The notes under the pieces are model-generated. The model did not search any database. It worked only from the letters and a program-made list of their open reading frames with translations, and was not told the origin of the DNA. Shown here piece after piece: positions 63,981-64,000 of a stretch of DNA of 64,000 bases. Made by a program: the position numbers and the translations under genes. Each line of letters begins with the position of its first letter. Within the stretch, counting starts at the first letter, position 1. The stretch is taken from NCBI GenBank assembly GCA_013398615.1, contig VZSR01001645.1, positions 62,001 to 126,000 of the forward strand, written 5' to 3'. Source of the stretch: Brachypodius melanocephalos. Its lineage: Eukaryota; Chordata; Aves; Passeriformes; Pycnonotidae.

Positions 63981-64000
63981 AATACTGGGAATTATCATAC

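Larger units (their letters stand above)
11921..64000 (-). other. GAB1: GAB1 intron 1, 3' portion (at least 52 kb)
   Basis: The acceptor of the PH-domain exon is at 11921-11922 (AG on the minus strand), preceded by a long pyrimidine tract. No exon encoding the expected N-terminal start of the PH domain was found on the minus strand up to the right edge. I infer that the whole of 11921-64000 is intron 1, unless an unrelated transcript lies within it. Stretches in which I see only unremarkable AT-rich sequence are roughly 11950-13200, 13700-16200, 20000-28900, 31000-32500, 34200-37750, 38400-40100, 41000-42900, 43300-45700, 46800-48100, 52800-55900 and 60300-62800. Confidence 0.75.

Noticed and set aside
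1..64000. CRISPR arrays, operons, rRNA, tRNA genes or a second protein-coding gene
   Set aside because: None seen; everything recognisable fits GAB1 introns, retroelement remains or simple repeats.

Overview
This window is vertebrate nuclear DNA, almost certainly from a bird. The evidence is an AT-rich, intron-like background, CR1 retrotransposon 3' ends of the avian type, and a solo LTR of a family I recognise as common in birds. I cannot name the order or species from the sequence. There are no bacterial features, operons, CRISPR arrays or convincing RNA genes.

The only gene I can support is GAB1 (GRB2-associated binder 1), transcribed from the minus strand. Two internal coding exons are visible with consensus splice sites and compatible phases. 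The exon at 11626-11920 carries most of the PH domain, and the exon at 871-1084 carries the linker just after it. The upstream exon with the initiator Met was not found, so it probably lies to the right of the window. The remaining exons, with the MET-binding region and the GRB2, PI3K and SHP2 docking tyrosines, should lie to the left. On this reading 1-870 is the start of intron 3, 1085-11625 is all of intron 2 (about 10.5 kb), and 11921-64000 is the 3' part of a very long intron 1 (at least 52 kb).

The introns hold retroelement remains and simple repeats. They include an old CR1-like piece (3635-3812), an L2-like LINE fossil (about 19280-19650), a solo ERV LTR with a near-perfect 5-bp target duplication (42910-43267), a CR1 3' tip (49679-49742), a possible L2-like reverse-transcriptase fragment (about 50174-50425), a CR1 copy broken by a 100-N assembly gap (50880-51508), and another CR1 at the right edge (63632-63980). 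Simple repeats include a 12-bp minisatellite (30154-30236), A/T runs, and recurring A/C-rich or G/T-rich tracts.

The most interesting non-coding stretch is a CpG-enriched block at about 45780-46420 in intron 1. It contains a near-palindromic RFX X-box-like site touching a CRE-like motif, and a good minus-strand splice donor lies at its left edge. It could be an internal enhancer or an alternative GAB1 promoter and first exon; this is inference. A strong 17-bp-stem hairpin at 37819-37858 is also unexplained. I found no new gene system, and most ORFs over 60 codons here look like chance.
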